Virus record (IMG/VR): IMGVR_UViG_3300020442_002484
Span: 1-27,047 of that record
Length of the DNA: 27,047 nucleotides
Reading direction: 5' to 3' (one strand)
From: a virus
Shown: positions 1-9,495 of the stretch, piece by piece
Layout of the letters: the number at the start of each line of letters is the position of its first letter
Numbering within the stretch: position 1 is the stretch's first letter
Notes under the pieces: model-generated
The model's database searches: none
The model's input: the letters and a program-made list of their open reading frames with translations, nothing else
Told to the model about the DNA's origin: nothing
Program-made: the position numbers and the translations under genes

Positions 1-35
1 TCAATCAGTCCTTGTCTGCTTGCTGGAGTTGCCAT
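1..35 (-). CDS. N-terminal fragment of a probable virion structural protein (runs off left edge)
   Basis: Only the first 11 codons are visible, reading MATPASRQGLI before the window ends. The ATG directly abuts the TAA stop of the upstream 70-aa gene. It has a good Shine-Dalgarno (AAGGA, seven bases before the ATG), which supports translation. From memory, an N-terminus of the form MATP-SRQ-LIDYC is typical of a conserved structural protein of about 300 residues in T4-like cyanophages, found downstream of the DUF4815-type protein. That identification rests on recall of a very short match, so the gene call is firmer than the product call. It continues the same minus-strand late operon. Confidence 0.6.
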   Translation of the reverse strand, partial: MATPASRQGLI

Positions 36-248
36 TTACTTGTCCTTGTTTATTAATTGAATTAAGAGATCCTTGATTTCACTAACATCATTTTCTAATT
101 TATCAAGTCTCTCCTTTTCCTTCCCCTTTGCCCTTCTCAGGTTTTTGTAGGAGTCATAGCCCTGTTTGTCTTTGTTCACGATAGCATTTGTTTTAGAATC
201 TCTGACTAAGTAACTATGACCCTCAACCTTTAGATACCTATTATCCAT
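36..248 (-). CDS. Small charged protein with C-terminal coiled coil, unknown function
   Basis: A 70-codon protein starting MDNRYLKVEGHSYLVRD. I chose the ATG at 248 because it lies one base after the TAA of the 2551-aa gene. The longer version starting at 263 would use a TTG inside that gene. The N-terminal half looks like a short beta-rich stretch. The C-terminal half (about residues 35-68) is rich in K and E with a heptad-like pattern (EKERLDKLENDVSEIKDLL), suggesting an amphipathic helix or coiled coil. I recall small proteins of this type, with an N-terminus about a residue to be kept or carried, in cyanophage late operons, but no function is known to me. Its position between two structural genes suggests a minor virion or chaperone role; this is inference. 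No strong ribosome binding site is seen, so it may be translated by coupling. Confidence 0.75.
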   Translation of the reverse strand: MDNRYLKVEGHSYLVRDSKTNAIVNKDKQGYDSYKNLRRAKGKEKERLDKLENDVSEIKDLLIQLINKDK

Positions 249-249
249 A

Positions 250-3200
250 TTATGCAAGTGCAATAACTCTAAGGTCTCTAATTCTTGGAGGATATGCCTG
301 ATTTGTAGAAGTACCTACAAGTTTGATTGTGAAGTACTTAAACTCTGGCAGATTATCAATACTAAATTCATAATCTCTAAATGGGAGATTAATACTTTCA
401 GCATCTAATACATCTGTCTTAGGAACCCTCTTATTAGGAAGACCATTGCTATTAGCAAAATCAAGGATGTTTCCATTCACATCCAGATTATCATATCCAG
501 GGAATGGGTAGTATAGTGGTTCTACATCAGGAGAATTACTAATAGAATAGAATGCTCTAATATCAGAGTAACTATTTACATAACCACCAAGAAGAACCTT
601 AATAGATGTTGCTGGATTTTCCAACTCTACTGGTTTGTTTGCATAAACAAACGCTGTTGGATCATCATTAATTGTGGCAGTTCTAGAGTCGGTTGCATAA
701 TCACTAATTGGAGAGTTAACTCTATTAGAGATCAGAACCATACCAACTCTATCCAAGTCAATTACTGGAGACACATTGCTGTTTGCAGTAGACAGAGTGA
801 AGGAAAGTTCCATAGACTTATTGCCAGGAAGATTTCCTAACTTATCCAGTTCATTAACTCTGGATGCAATCATTCTAGGTTCGGGAAGAGTTGTATCTTC
901 ACTCATGTTGATTGGTGTACTTTCTGTCTCCTCAAATGAGATCTCATTGCCATCAATACTGGTAGCAGTGATTCCCTTAAGACTTGCAGAGATAGAAGTT
1001 CCAGGAAGAGTCATAGTTTGTACGATTGGGCGTACAGTTTCATATTGAATATTCTGGGTTGCGTACACTCTTCCACCACCAGTAGAACTGGAATTGTTGA
1101 TATAAAGTTTGGGGAATCCAGAATTAGTACTTCTATCAATACCATTGATTGAAGTATTCAATTTAATGTAATAAGAGTCTAGAGTAATAGAACGATTAAC
1201 GAGAGCATCTTGTAGGTAATGATCAGTATTAATACGTCTCAGAGAAATTCCATTGTTCTCATACTTTTGAATTGAAGTCTTAACTGGATAGGTGTATGTT
1301 TGTGTTCCATCAACACCTCTAGTAATACCAATTAACTGACCTGCAGCAACTCCAGTGTAAGATACAATCTCATTATCAATCAAAGCATAACCTGGATTCG
1401 TAGATGCAACAGATACATTTTCAAAAGTTTCAAATCCAATAGTGCTTGCAATACTGATTGCACCAGAATCAGAGTTTGTGTATTCTGCGGTAAGAGAAGT
1501 TGGTTTCAGATCACTACCTACACCCTCAAGTTTTACAATATTTAATGTGGAGTGCATACCGTGGTTTTTATGGTTAACTTGAATATGTAAACCATCTTCA
1601 GCAAGAGATGCAAGTTCAAAATTGTCTACAGTGATGTCTCCACCAGCAACAGCAACCATCGTTGTGATTCCTGTGCTTGGACTTACATATTGCAATGGTT
1701 TTGCAACATTAAGTTCAAATTCACCTTGAACGTTGTCAAGAATTAATTCATTAATTCCAGTTACATTAGCGAGGGACAACTGAAGATTTCTTCCGAGTTG
1801 GTCATTACCAATAGAATCAACTGTAAATACATCACCAACTTGATATCCAGAACCACCTGCATTAATAGTTGCAGCGATTGCAACACCATTTGTAGAACCA
1901 GATGCTCCGATTGTGATATCTGCAGTTGCATTTCTACCATTTCCACTGAAGGATTCCAGAGCAACATTAGTAAATGTGAACTGATTACCATCAGATGGAG
2001 TATATCCAATACCAGCGTTAATGATTGTAAGAGGACCAGTTGCAGAACCACCAGCACCTACATAATCACCACTTGCATTAGCATTCTTTTGAACAATTGT
2101 ATTACCAACAACAAAATCACTTGTATTGATAATATCACTTGCAGTAACAATGATTCTCTTTGAGTTGAACTCAAGCGGATCAGTTATCAAGTTTGCAATT
2201 TGTTGATTACCCTTGTCAAGTTCTGGGTTAAAGAAGGATACTGTCGCAGACTCTTTAAATCCAGCAGTATAAAGACTAAACTTAAGGTCTTCATACTGAG
2301 AGGCATTCCAAGTAGAACCATTCTGGGACTTGAACAGAGAACCCATGTGTGGTTGTGCCGATACAACAACTTGTCTCGACTCTGCTTGAAGCAGGGTGCT
2401 TACATCAACTTCACCCATTCTGGAAATCCAGACAGTGTATTCGTTAGACTGAGACAGAAGAACAACACAATGCTCCGTATTACCATTCAAATAAACTGGT
2501 GCTGGGAATACAACAGTAGTAGGAACAGTAGCATCGAAGGATTCAACAACATCCTTAGATTCCAGAATAACTTCACCAAATGGATATACTTGATTAGATG
2601 GATATCCATTAACCATAGGTCTTAATTGTACCGTGACAGGTAGAAGTGGATCCTTCGTTCTGAAGAATACTTCAACCTCAGTTACAAATGCTCCTGGATC
2701 ATCAACAATCGAGAACGATTGCGCCAAGGGGTCTTTACCTCTTCTGGGCGGTCTCGGTGGACGTGGAGGACGAGGTGGACGTGGGGGTCTTGGAGGTCTT
2801 GGAGGACGTGGTGGTGGCGGAGGATTCGGTCTAGGGGGATTAGGTCTAGGTGCCGAAGGTCTTGGCCTTGGTGGTGGCGGCGGTGGTGGTGGCGGTGGAG
2901 GAGGTGGTGGTAGGGGAGTAACAGAAGTACTAGTGCTATTAGTTACTGCAGTTGTTACCTGTACATCAGTTGCAGGTCTAGTCTCACTAGTAGTATTTCT
3001 TTCAAATCTTGGTTTTCTGGTAGATCTAATTGTCTCTTGGACATTGTTCAATGTACCAGAAGCAAAGTATGCTTCCTCACCGCTTGTATTAGTAATACCA
3101 CCAAGAGAACTATTTGTGGAACTACTTGTCAGTCGGAATACTTTTGTTCCAACTTCAAAAGATGGATTTGTTGGGATGTTTGGAGGAGGAATAAAGAATG

Positions 3201-6200
3201 TGCCAATTACTGTTCCAACCTGATCAGTAAAGAGTTTTACATCAACAACTTCCGCTTCACCAGAAGTTCCTCTGAGACGCATACCCTTACGAATAAATCC
3301 AGTATATCTGGATTGATTGCTTTCAGATAAAGTTCTCGTATCTACGTTAATAAGAACCGAAGAACTGGAATAATTTTGAGGAATTGTATAATTCTCATCA
3401 TATGGACTACTGGTGAATATATCAGTTGGCGCATTAATTGGTCCATACTTGTGGTTTGATTGAGCTACTCTAAAACTAATAGAAGGAATAGCAAGACCAG
3501 TTACAGGTGTTGGGAACGTGCTGGTTGGCATAGAACCAGTTACTGTCTCACCAACAGAGAAGATACCACTGATCATTCTAATTTCGACCAGTTTAGGTAT
3601 AACGTAATTGTTAACGTCTACACCATCAAAGAATCCATAAACTCTAGTTCTTGGTTTGAACTTTCTTCCAGTAAATTCAATATTGCGTGATCTCATAAAT
3701 GCGATCACATCAGAACTTACTACTCTATCACCTTCATTGATAGTTTCAGTCTGCTCAGAAACTCTAAGTCTGTCTCCAGTTCTAGTCTCAGTACCAGTTC
3801 TAGTAGTTGTAGTAGTTGTAGTAGTTCTGAGTTGATTTGTGGTTACAATTGCACTACCATTATTTCTAGACGTGCTGCTAGTAACAACAGTATTACTTGT
3901 AGAAGTTGCAGTAGAACCAGTCCACGTTGCTGCCCATGCACCCCAACGAACGGGTCCAAATCCAGTCTGTGCATCATATCCTGCAAATTCTAATTGCAAC
4001 CTAGTTTGAGTATAATCATCAACGTTAATTCTCTGAGGTGCCAGTCTTACTTGGTCAATCCAGATATCCGATGATGGGAACAGCGCAATATTGCCAGTAT
4101 ATTCTGTGACAAGATATGGAGTTACATTTTCAACTCTAGTTGCAAATCCTTGTTCAATTTCAAGGTTATCAACATAGTCAATAGTAATAACTTGACCAGT
4201 TCTTCTATAGTTTGATCCAACAATATCGGTTACAAATGCTGGACTTACATTTGGATTTGCTGTTGTTCCAATACCAATCAAAGATCTAGAACCAATCAGA
4301 AGGTCAACTTCAGTGGTGAAGTGAGATGGTCTTAGTTCAGTATTAGCGGGATCAATAGCGTTAGTAATTTTACCACTCTTGAGTTGATTTCTTGTTGTGG
4401 TAAAGTTATCAACAAAAATACCAGACTTAAATCTAGTTAATCCTGTATCATCAGGAATAATTAATGCCTCTGTTTTTGCTTCAAGAAGAGATAATGCAGT
4501 GTAGTATTCAAGATTTTTGATTCTATCTTCCAGAAGAGCAATATCTTGCATTCTGTATCTCTTGTGAGATTTCAAAGAGATACTTACACTTTCAGCATTG
4601 CAAATATATGGAGGAAGATTTACTGTTGCTACTTCTAATGCATCCTCAATTGGTAATGGTGGTAAAGGAGACTCTGATGGAACACCTTTGAGTAATTGGA
4701 ATCCTCCATCTGGGTTGAAGTAAATTTTATCAATTCTGGGTAAATAATGACCATACGTGATGAGAATTGACTCATCAGATGCTAAAATGTTTTTACCAGA
4801 GTTAGTGGCATCAGAGAAAGATCTTGCATTAAATTCAAAAGGTGAATTTGATGTTGTATTGGGATCAAACTTACGGACCCTTGGTCTAATGTCAAGAACA
4901 TCAGATAATCTTAAGTTATTTTTAATTAAGGGTAAATCACAATAATCAAATTGATCATATGAAGAGATTGTTGTCAGATCACCTTCAGTTGAATCGGTAT
5001 ATTCTGCAGATTCAAATAATACTCTTAACTTTCTTCTTGGTTTCTTTGAAGAGGGTTTTCTAATTAGTCTAGAATAATCGACGATTGTATCTCTTTGACC
5101 AGAGTCTAAGGTATACCTGTTCAGAATGTTTGGATCACCAATGTCAAAATCGTTAATCGTACCAGTAATTCCAGTAGTACTGGATAGTACCGATTCACCT
5201 ACTTCAAAACGCAATTCATTTAAATATACTAAATTAATTGTTGATGAATTTGATCTTTCAACATACAGTGCTATTGCACCACTGTTTTGTCCTGTAATTT
5301 CTTCACCAATAACAAAGTCATCAGTCTTACCAGTAGGACCGTTCAGATTGAACAGTGAGATAGAAGGTAGTGTTGGATCAGAAGTATCATTAGACTCAAA
5401 TACTCCATAAATCTTAATTACATCGGGCTCAAGAAGACAAAGTTCTCTATCTTGAACTCTTAGTCCATACCCATAAGAAGAATAAGACAGTCCATCATTT
5501 AAAGTTGTAGAACCAATACCAGAAGAACTAAGTTCCGACTTGTTGATGATGATAGAATTTGTTTTTATAGAATTCTTTACTTTATTAATTACGTTAGTTT
5601 TTTTGATAGTTGCGACAAGTCTTGCAGGACCTGTAACATCCAGACCAAAAATTCTTAACTCTTTGCCACCATTAGTAAATCTAAACTTATCGGCAGTTAA
5701 GATTTCAAATCCACCAGAACTATTGATGAGAACATATCTCTCCTCATCATATGGTAGGAATGTTTCATTTTCACCAGCTTGAATGGTGTTAGTTGCATTT
5801 GCAGTAATAGTTACATTAAACTCTCTCTTAATTGAGATTGTAGATTTAGTAAGATCTACCGAAGAAACAAACTCTTTAGGGAGGGGAGTATAAAGGGTAT
5901 TGTCTGCAGATTCTTGGAATCTAGAAGATGCAATTGCAAAATCTGTTGGAGTTATAGTCTGAGTTGGAAGACCACCATCATTAATAAGAGCAACAGTTGT
6001 TACACCAACAATAGTGATATTGTTTGCATCAACAATACTTGTAACTCTTGCAAATGTTTTTACTTTAGTGTTACTAAGTAAACTATTTGTAAAAGATACA
6101 AGATCACCAGGTTTTACAATATTTGTAAATTCTACTGCACTGCTAGTAACAGTGGCAATTCCTGGAGCAGATCCAGACTTTGGAGATATGCTTATGGAAG

Positions 6201-7905
6201 AAAATTCAACGTTAGGGTATTGCTTTACATCACCATTAAAGGTTTGTCCTGTGCCAACAGAACTGTAAAGTGATTTTACATCAGCAATACTAAAGGTAGT
6301 TACTGCTGTTGAAATTCTACCGTCATCAATACCATTAAATACTAATTTCTCACCTTTTAAGAAAGTTCCTCTAGTACCATATGCAGTAACAATTCCAGCA
6401 TTACTATCAAATCTGAGGTGTGCAGTAGCACCACTAGATTTTCCTTCAATATATGTTGGAACCGTAAGTGTCGAAGATTGGTTAAGTACAATTTCAGTGT
6501 ATGGTTGGATATCATACATTGAGATATCCCACTCGTTTATATCAGATGCTACGGTGGAATAAGAACCAGACTCTAATGCATAATCATATACACGAGCAAC
6601 ACCAATCTCTTTACCTGCTGCAGTTGTTGATGTTACACCAATTCTAGAATCTCTAAGACTAATTACAGAAGTTGTACTAAATCCAATTCTTGGTGCTCCT
6701 ACAACTCTGTTGAGAGTTAACGTTGGACCAGTAAAATAGTTTACTGCTTGATCCTTTAAAGTTTTTACAGTTCTGGTTTTTTCAAAGTCCAGGTAATGAA
6801 CGGTTGAAGAATCAACTTCAAATCCACGAATAAATGCTTTACCTGGAGAAATTTTATATGTTCCTAAATCATCACTGGGAACATTATTATTGTAAGTTAG
6901 TTGATCTTTTGTAAATACTCCATTATTTCCTTTACGGTCATCAAGAGATTCTCTAGCATGAATAGAGAATGGTTTTACATAGAAGTCTCCAGATTGGTCA
7001 TAAGTTCTTCTGGCAAGTTCTTCTGCTAATTCGTTATACTGCGTTCTATCTTGAATATGCTGAAGATCACCATCACGAATCAACATTAACTGAACAAAGT
7101 TTTCACTCTTTGTTGATTCCAGTGGTTTCTTAGCAAGAACCGCACTAATTTTTAATCTATCTGCACCAGGTGCCGCGTAGTTATTAAATCCCTTTGCATT
7201 ATCTGTCAGTGATCTGTCCTGACCTGAAGTAATTACCTCTTCAAAAATCTCCAAACCAACTCTGTAAGATGGATTTGGATTATGTGCATCCAGCACAAGA
7301 GTTTGACCCTCAACTTTAACAAAAGTTCCTCTTAAGAAATAAACACCTTCTGTTAAAAAGACTGCTGATCCAATAGAAGTAGATTCTACTGGAGCAGTAT
7401 TTGCAAATCCTTGACCATTTTGAAAGTTTACGACTGCTGTAGACAAGTTATCTTCGAGCAGAAGAGTCTCGTCGTCATCAAAAGTATCTTTTCCGTCGTT
7501 ACCTGCACCAACGTAACTTACAAAATAAGTAAAGTAACCCCTTTCAGATGCTTCAGTTCCCTCATAGAATACAATTTTTGCCCTAACATTAGAGTTTTGT
7601 CCTCTAATATAGACGTTGATTAAGTCTTCTGCATATTGAGATACTGGAACTCCCAGATATTCTGGCTCAACTTCAACCGCAAAGAGCGTATTGTTGTAGT
7701 TAATTTGACCAGGAATTACAATAGAACCCTCTTTAAACAAGTGGGTTCCAATTTGTTCGACTTGATCCTGAAGAACAGACTGTAAAGAGGTTAATTCTCT
7801 TGCCTGAACAGGCAATCCTGGTTTGAACAGTACCTTATAATAATTCTTCTTCGGATCAAAGTCGTCAAAATAAGGAGATACGTTGAGATTAGTTTCTTGT
7901 GGCAT
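250..7905 (-). CDS. Giant DUF4815-type virion structural protein (baseplate/tail-fibre associated), 2551 aa
   Basis: The N-terminus (residues about 12-67) has the signature YFDDFDPKKNYYKVLFKPG followed by VQARELTSLQ, which I recognise as the DUF4815 type of phage structural protein. Further conserved blocks follow: PGKAFIRGFEVDSS (about 350-370), YTLDSGQRDTIVDYSRLIRK (about 930-955), a helical segment LLEDRIKNLEYYTALSLLEA (about 1125), a Ser/Thr-rich linker with eight consecutive threonines (about 1320-1375) and MRSRNIEFTG with YGFFDG (about 1400-1430). After a Pro/Arg linker (1666-1720) comes a DPLAQSF...GAFVTEVEVFF block (about 1722-1900), also familiar from large phage tail proteins. The C-terminal third holds GGSGY repeats, an IDNEIVSY module and a beta-rich end. 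The gene starts six bases after the gp8 stop. An AAAGGA box overlapping that stop ends only two bases before the ATG, which is unusually close. The position after gp8 recalls T4 gp9/gp10, but I see no convincing match to either. It is probably a peripheral baseplate or fibre-attachment protein. Confidence 0.85.
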   Translation of the reverse strand: MPQETNLNVSPYFDDFDPKKNYYKVLFKPGLPVQARELTSLQSVLQDQVEQIGTHLFKEGSIVIPGQINYNNTLFAVEVEPEYLGVPVSQYAEDLINVYIRGQNSNVRAKIVFYEGTEASERGYFTYFVSYVGAGNDGKDTFDDDETLLLEDNLSTAVVNFQNGQGFANTAPVESTSIGSAVFLTEGVYFLRGTFVKVEGQTLVLDAHNPNPSYRVGLEIFEEVITSGQDRSLTDNAKGFNNYAAPGADRLKISAVLAKKPLESTKSENFVQLMLIRDGDLQHIQDRTQYNELAEELARRTYDQSGDFYVKPFSIHARESLDDRKGNNGVFTKDQLTYNNNVPSDDLGTYKISPGKAFIRGFEVDSSTVHYLDFEKTRTVKTLKDQAVNYFTGPTLTLNRVVGAPRIGFSTTSVISLRDSRIGVTSTTAAGKEIGVARVYDYALESGSYSTVASDINEWDISMYDIQPYTEIVLNQSSTLTVPTYIEGKSSGATAHLRFDSNAGIVTAYGTRGTFLKGEKLVFNGIDDGRISTAVTTFSIADVKSLYSSVGTGQTFNGDVKQYPNVEFSSISISPKSGSAPGIATVTSSAVEFTNIVKPGDLVSFTNSLLSNTKVKTFARVTSIVDANNITIVGVTTVALINDGGLPTQTITPTDFAIASSRFQESADNTLYTPLPKEFVSSVDLTKSTISIKREFNVTITANATNTIQAGENETFLPYDEERYVLINSSGGFEILTADKFRFTNGGKELRIFGLDVTGPARLVATIKKTNVINKVKNSIKTNSIIINKSELSSSGIGSTTLNDGLSYSSYGYGLRVQDRELCLLEPDVIKIYGVFESNDTSDPTLPSISLFNLNGPTGKTDDFVIGEEITGQNSGAIALYVERSNSSTINLVYLNELRFEVGESVLSSTTGITGTINDFDIGDPNILNRYTLDSGQRDTIVDYSRLIRKPSSKKPRRKLRVLFESAEYTDSTEGDLTTISSYDQFDYCDLPLIKNNLRLSDVLDIRPRVRKFDPNTTSNSPFEFNARSFSDATNSGKNILASDESILITYGHYLPRIDKIYFNPDGGFQLLKGVPSESPLPPLPIEDALEVATVNLPPYICNAESVSISLKSHKRYRMQDIALLEDRIKNLEYYTALSLLEAKTEALIIPDDTGLTRFKSGIFVDNFTTTRNQLKSGKITNAIDPANTELRPSHFTTEVDLLIGSRSLIGIGTTANPNVSPAFVTDIVGSNYRRTGQVITIDYVDNLEIEQGFATRVENVTPYLVTEYTGNIALFPSSDIWIDQVRLAPQRINVDDYTQTRLQLEFAGYDAQTGFGPVRWGAWAATWTGSTATSTSNTVVTSSTSRNNGSAIVTTNQLRTTTTTTTTRTGTETRTGDRLRVSEQTETINEGDRVVSSDVIAFMRSRNIEFTGRKFKPRTRVYGFFDGVDVNNYVIPKLVEIRMISGIFSVGETVTGSMPTSTFPTPVTGLAIPSISFRVAQSNHKYGPINAPTDIFTSSPYDENYTIPQNYSSSSVLINVDTRTLSESNQSRYTGFIRKGMRLRGTSGEAEVVDVKLFTDQVGTVIGTFFIPPPNIPTNPSFEVGTKVFRLTSSSTNSSLGGITNTSGEEAYFASGTLNNVQETIRSTRKPRFERNTTSETRPATDVQVTTAVTNSTSTSVTPLPPPPPPPPPPPPPPRPRPSAPRPNPPRPNPPPPPRPPRPPRPPRPPRPPRPPRPPRRGKDPLAQSFSIVDDPGAFVTEVEVFFRTKDPLLPVTVQLRPMVNGYPSNQVYPFGEVILESKDVVESFDATVPTTVVFPAPVYLNGNTEHCVVLLSQSNEYTVWISRMGEVDVSTLLQAESRQVVVSAQPHMGSLFKSQNGSTWNASQYEDLKFSLYTAGFKESATVSFFNPELDKGNQQIANLITDPLEFNSKRIIVTASDIINTSDFVVGNTIVQKNANASGDYVGAGGSATGPLTIINAGIGYTPSDGNQFTFTNVALESFSGNGRNATADITIGASGSTNGVAIAATINAGGSGYQVGDVFTVDSIGNDQLGRNLQLSLANVTGINELILDNVQGEFELNVAKPLQYVSPSTGITTMVAVAGGDITVDNFELASLAEDGLHIQVNHKNHGMHSTLNIVKLEGVGSDLKPTSLTAEYTNSDSGAISIASTIGFETFENVSVASTNPGYALIDNEIVSYTGVAAGQLIGITRGVDGTQTYTYPVKTSIQKYENNGISLRRINTDHYLQDALVNRSITLDSYYIKLNTSINGIDRSTNSGFPKLYINNSSSTGGGRVYATQNIQYETVRPIVQTMTLPGTSISASLKGITATSIDGNEISFEETESTPINMSEDTTLPEPRMIASRVNELDKLGNLPGNKSMELSFTLSTANSNVSPVIDLDRVGMVLISNRVNSPISDYATDSRTATINDDPTAFVYANKPVELENPATSIKVLLGGYVNSYSDIRAFYSISNSPDVEPLYYPFPGYDNLDVNGNILDFANSNGLPNKRVPKTDVLDAESINLPFRDYEFSIDNLPEFKYFTIKLVGTSTNQAYPPRIRDLRVIALA
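2746..2910 (-). repeat. Polyproline and (RPP)7 linker coding repeat
   Basis: Codons 1666-1720 of the 2551-aa protein encode 14 consecutive prolines, then RPRPSAPRPNPPRPNPPPPP, then seven tandem RPP units (2746-2808). The codons are mixed (CCA, CCT, CCC, CCG for Pro; CGT and AGA for Arg), so the amino-acid repeat is kept without a clean DNA repeat. The block separates the Ser/Thr-rich middle from the DPLAQSF domain and is read as an extended, rigid, positively charged linker of polyproline-II type. The opposite strand is correspondingly G-rich. Confidence 0.9.
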
Positions 7906-7911
7906 AATCCT

Positions 7912-9495
7912 TTAGAATTGCAAAATAACTTTGATATCTTCTCTTTGGTTTACTGACCTAGTAATAGAGGGTCTATTATCAACATATAGTATGGTTCCAG
8001 AGTATTTTTCAACTTCTGGACTTGCTACACCCTTAATATAAGTTTGTCCCAGGTAGTATGTTTTATTATTTATGACGGTACTAATACCTGGATTCGTGTC
8101 AGTTCCGAATCCTTCATCTATGTATAAATCCTTACTACCACCGACAATTTTCAATGAACCGCCTGTTTGAAGAGTAGATGTGAATTGATTGATTGAGTAT
8201 CCATAAGTTGGATTTAATCTCTGTGTTCCGTCTGTATTGAACCCAACCAGAGATCTATCTTGCCAATATCTCAAAACACCTGTTTGAGCATCATATGAGA
8301 TAACTCTACCCACAGCAGTGACACCAGAACCAACAGTTTGCGTAATAACTGCATTTGGTTCAAATGTTGTTGATCTAAAGTCGTCTTGGTTTGGTGCTTG
8401 TCCTTTTAAGACTAAACCATATAAAGAACTAACTCTGTCATCAGTAATAATTGTATTAGATTCAAATCCCTTGGGATTTTCTACAATACCAATTCTAGCA
8501 ACAGAAGATCCAGTAACAAAGTCTGGATTTTGCTCATCATTCTCAATTCTAGAATAGATTAGAACATTAGTAGATCCAAGTTCCGAATAGATATCAGCAC
8601 CATGACCACCAGGAGGAGGAATAATTATGTCAAATGTTGGAGTCGTTGAACCAGTAGGAACATTACCACCAATTAAGTCAACACTTCCATAAGTATACCC
8701 ATTTCCGCCATTTGAAATAGTAATAGACTCTACTTTAGAATCATTGTTGATAACAATAGTGCATTCTGCTCCTGTCCCATCTCCCCTAATAGGAACCCTA
8801 GAATATGTAATGTTTGGTGGACCAACTAGGTAACCTCTATTAGTAATAGAGATTGTTTTTAATTGTCCACTAGTTGATGCATTAGTTCTTACGTTTTGAT
8901 AGTCGGCATTAGTCTCCCAGTCAACTGGAAGAGGAATAAAATTCAGAGAGTCAAATTTAATAACGTCACTAGGACTAATCGTATAAAGATATTTCCAAAT
9001 ATAACCATCACCACTAGTACCAGCAGCTCTTGGTTCTAAGTCTGTAAATAATGGTTCGTCCAGAGATGGTCTACCATTTGGGTTTTCTGGGTCAATACCA
9101 TTATTTAAGCAAATATATACTCTAAATTCACTATTTACGACATAATAGTTTGATGCATAAAGACTTGTCTTGTTAGATGGTTTAGACAAGTTATTGCGAT
9201 TTACATCATGACGATACATATCATAAATCGTCGCAGATGCCCATTGAACCTTTCTTACAACAGGTCTAATGTCATCTGCAGAGATTTTTTTCAATGCAAT
9301 CATCGTATCCCAATAAGTATTGGAATCATCGAAGCAGTCTCTTGGGGACGGAGGGGTCGTGTCCCAAGAAGCAGCAACCTCAGTGGCATTAGGGAGACCA
9401 ATAAAGGTATAGTAAGACCTATTAGCATCCCTAATCTTTTCAATGAAGTTTCTTGCGTTATTTACCCTCAGCAAGTCAGTTATAATTGCTGCCAT
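7912..9495 (-). CDS. gp8: Baseplate wedge protein gp8
   Basis: This 527-aa protein matches T4 gp8 in diagnostic places. The extreme C-terminus ILYVDNRPSITRSVNQREDI parallels the T4 ending with MIYMENRPPI. The segment SGDGYIWKYLYTISPSDVI (about residues 158-176) parallels GDGYVWEYLFEIPPDV of T4. In T4, gp8 is a dimer in each baseplate wedge that bridges gp10, gp7 and gp6 and helps shape the outer baseplate. At 527 residues it is clearly longer than the roughly 334 of T4. The extra length lies largely in the middle (about 208-440), where GYLVGPPNITY and SNGGNGYTYGSV type repeats occur, resembling repeats in both neighbouring giant proteins. It starts 30 bases after the giant gene's stop. A late-promoter-like CATAAATA stands just upstream. 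No clear Shine-Dalgarno is visible. Confidence 0.93.
   Translation of the reverse strand: MAAIITDLLRVNNARNFIEKIRDANRSYYTFIGLPNATEVAASWDTTPPSPRDCFDDSNTYWDTMIALKKISADDIRPVVRKVQWASATIYDMYRHDVNRNNLSKPSNKTSLYASNYYVVNSEFRVYICLNNGIDPENPNGRPSLDEPLFTDLEPRAAGTSGDGYIWKYLYTISPSDVIKFDSLNFIPLPVDWETNADYQNVRTNASTSGQLKTISITNRGYLVGPPNITYSRVPIRGDGTGAECTIVINNDSKVESITISNGGNGYTYGSVDLIGGNVPTGSTTPTFDIIIPPPGGHGADIYSELGSTNVLIYSRIENDEQNPDFVTGSSVARIGIVENPKGFESNTIITDDRVSSLYGLVLKGQAPNQDDFRSTTFEPNAVITQTVGSGVTAVGRVISYDAQTGVLRYWQDRSLVGFNTDGTQRLNPTYGYSINQFTSTLQTGGSLKIVGGSKDLYIDEGFGTDTNPGISTVINNKTYYLGQTYIKGVASPEVEKYSGTILYVDNRPSITRSVNQREDIKVILQF

Noticed and set aside
249-263. Longer version of the 70-aa gene starting at 263
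   Set aside because: The start codon there is TTG inside the end of the upstream gene; the ATG at 248 just after the stop is more natural.
2633-3223. A 196-aa glycine-rich open frame on the plus strand
   Set aside because: It is the exact antisense of the polyproline and Ser/Thr-rich part of the 2551-aa gene; its glycine runs are the complement of proline codons, and no start signal or neighbour supports it.
8067-8074. Exact CATAAATA octamer inside gp8
   Set aside because: It lies within a coding region with no gene start nearby, so it is taken as a chance match; it also shows that the octamer alone is weak evidence.
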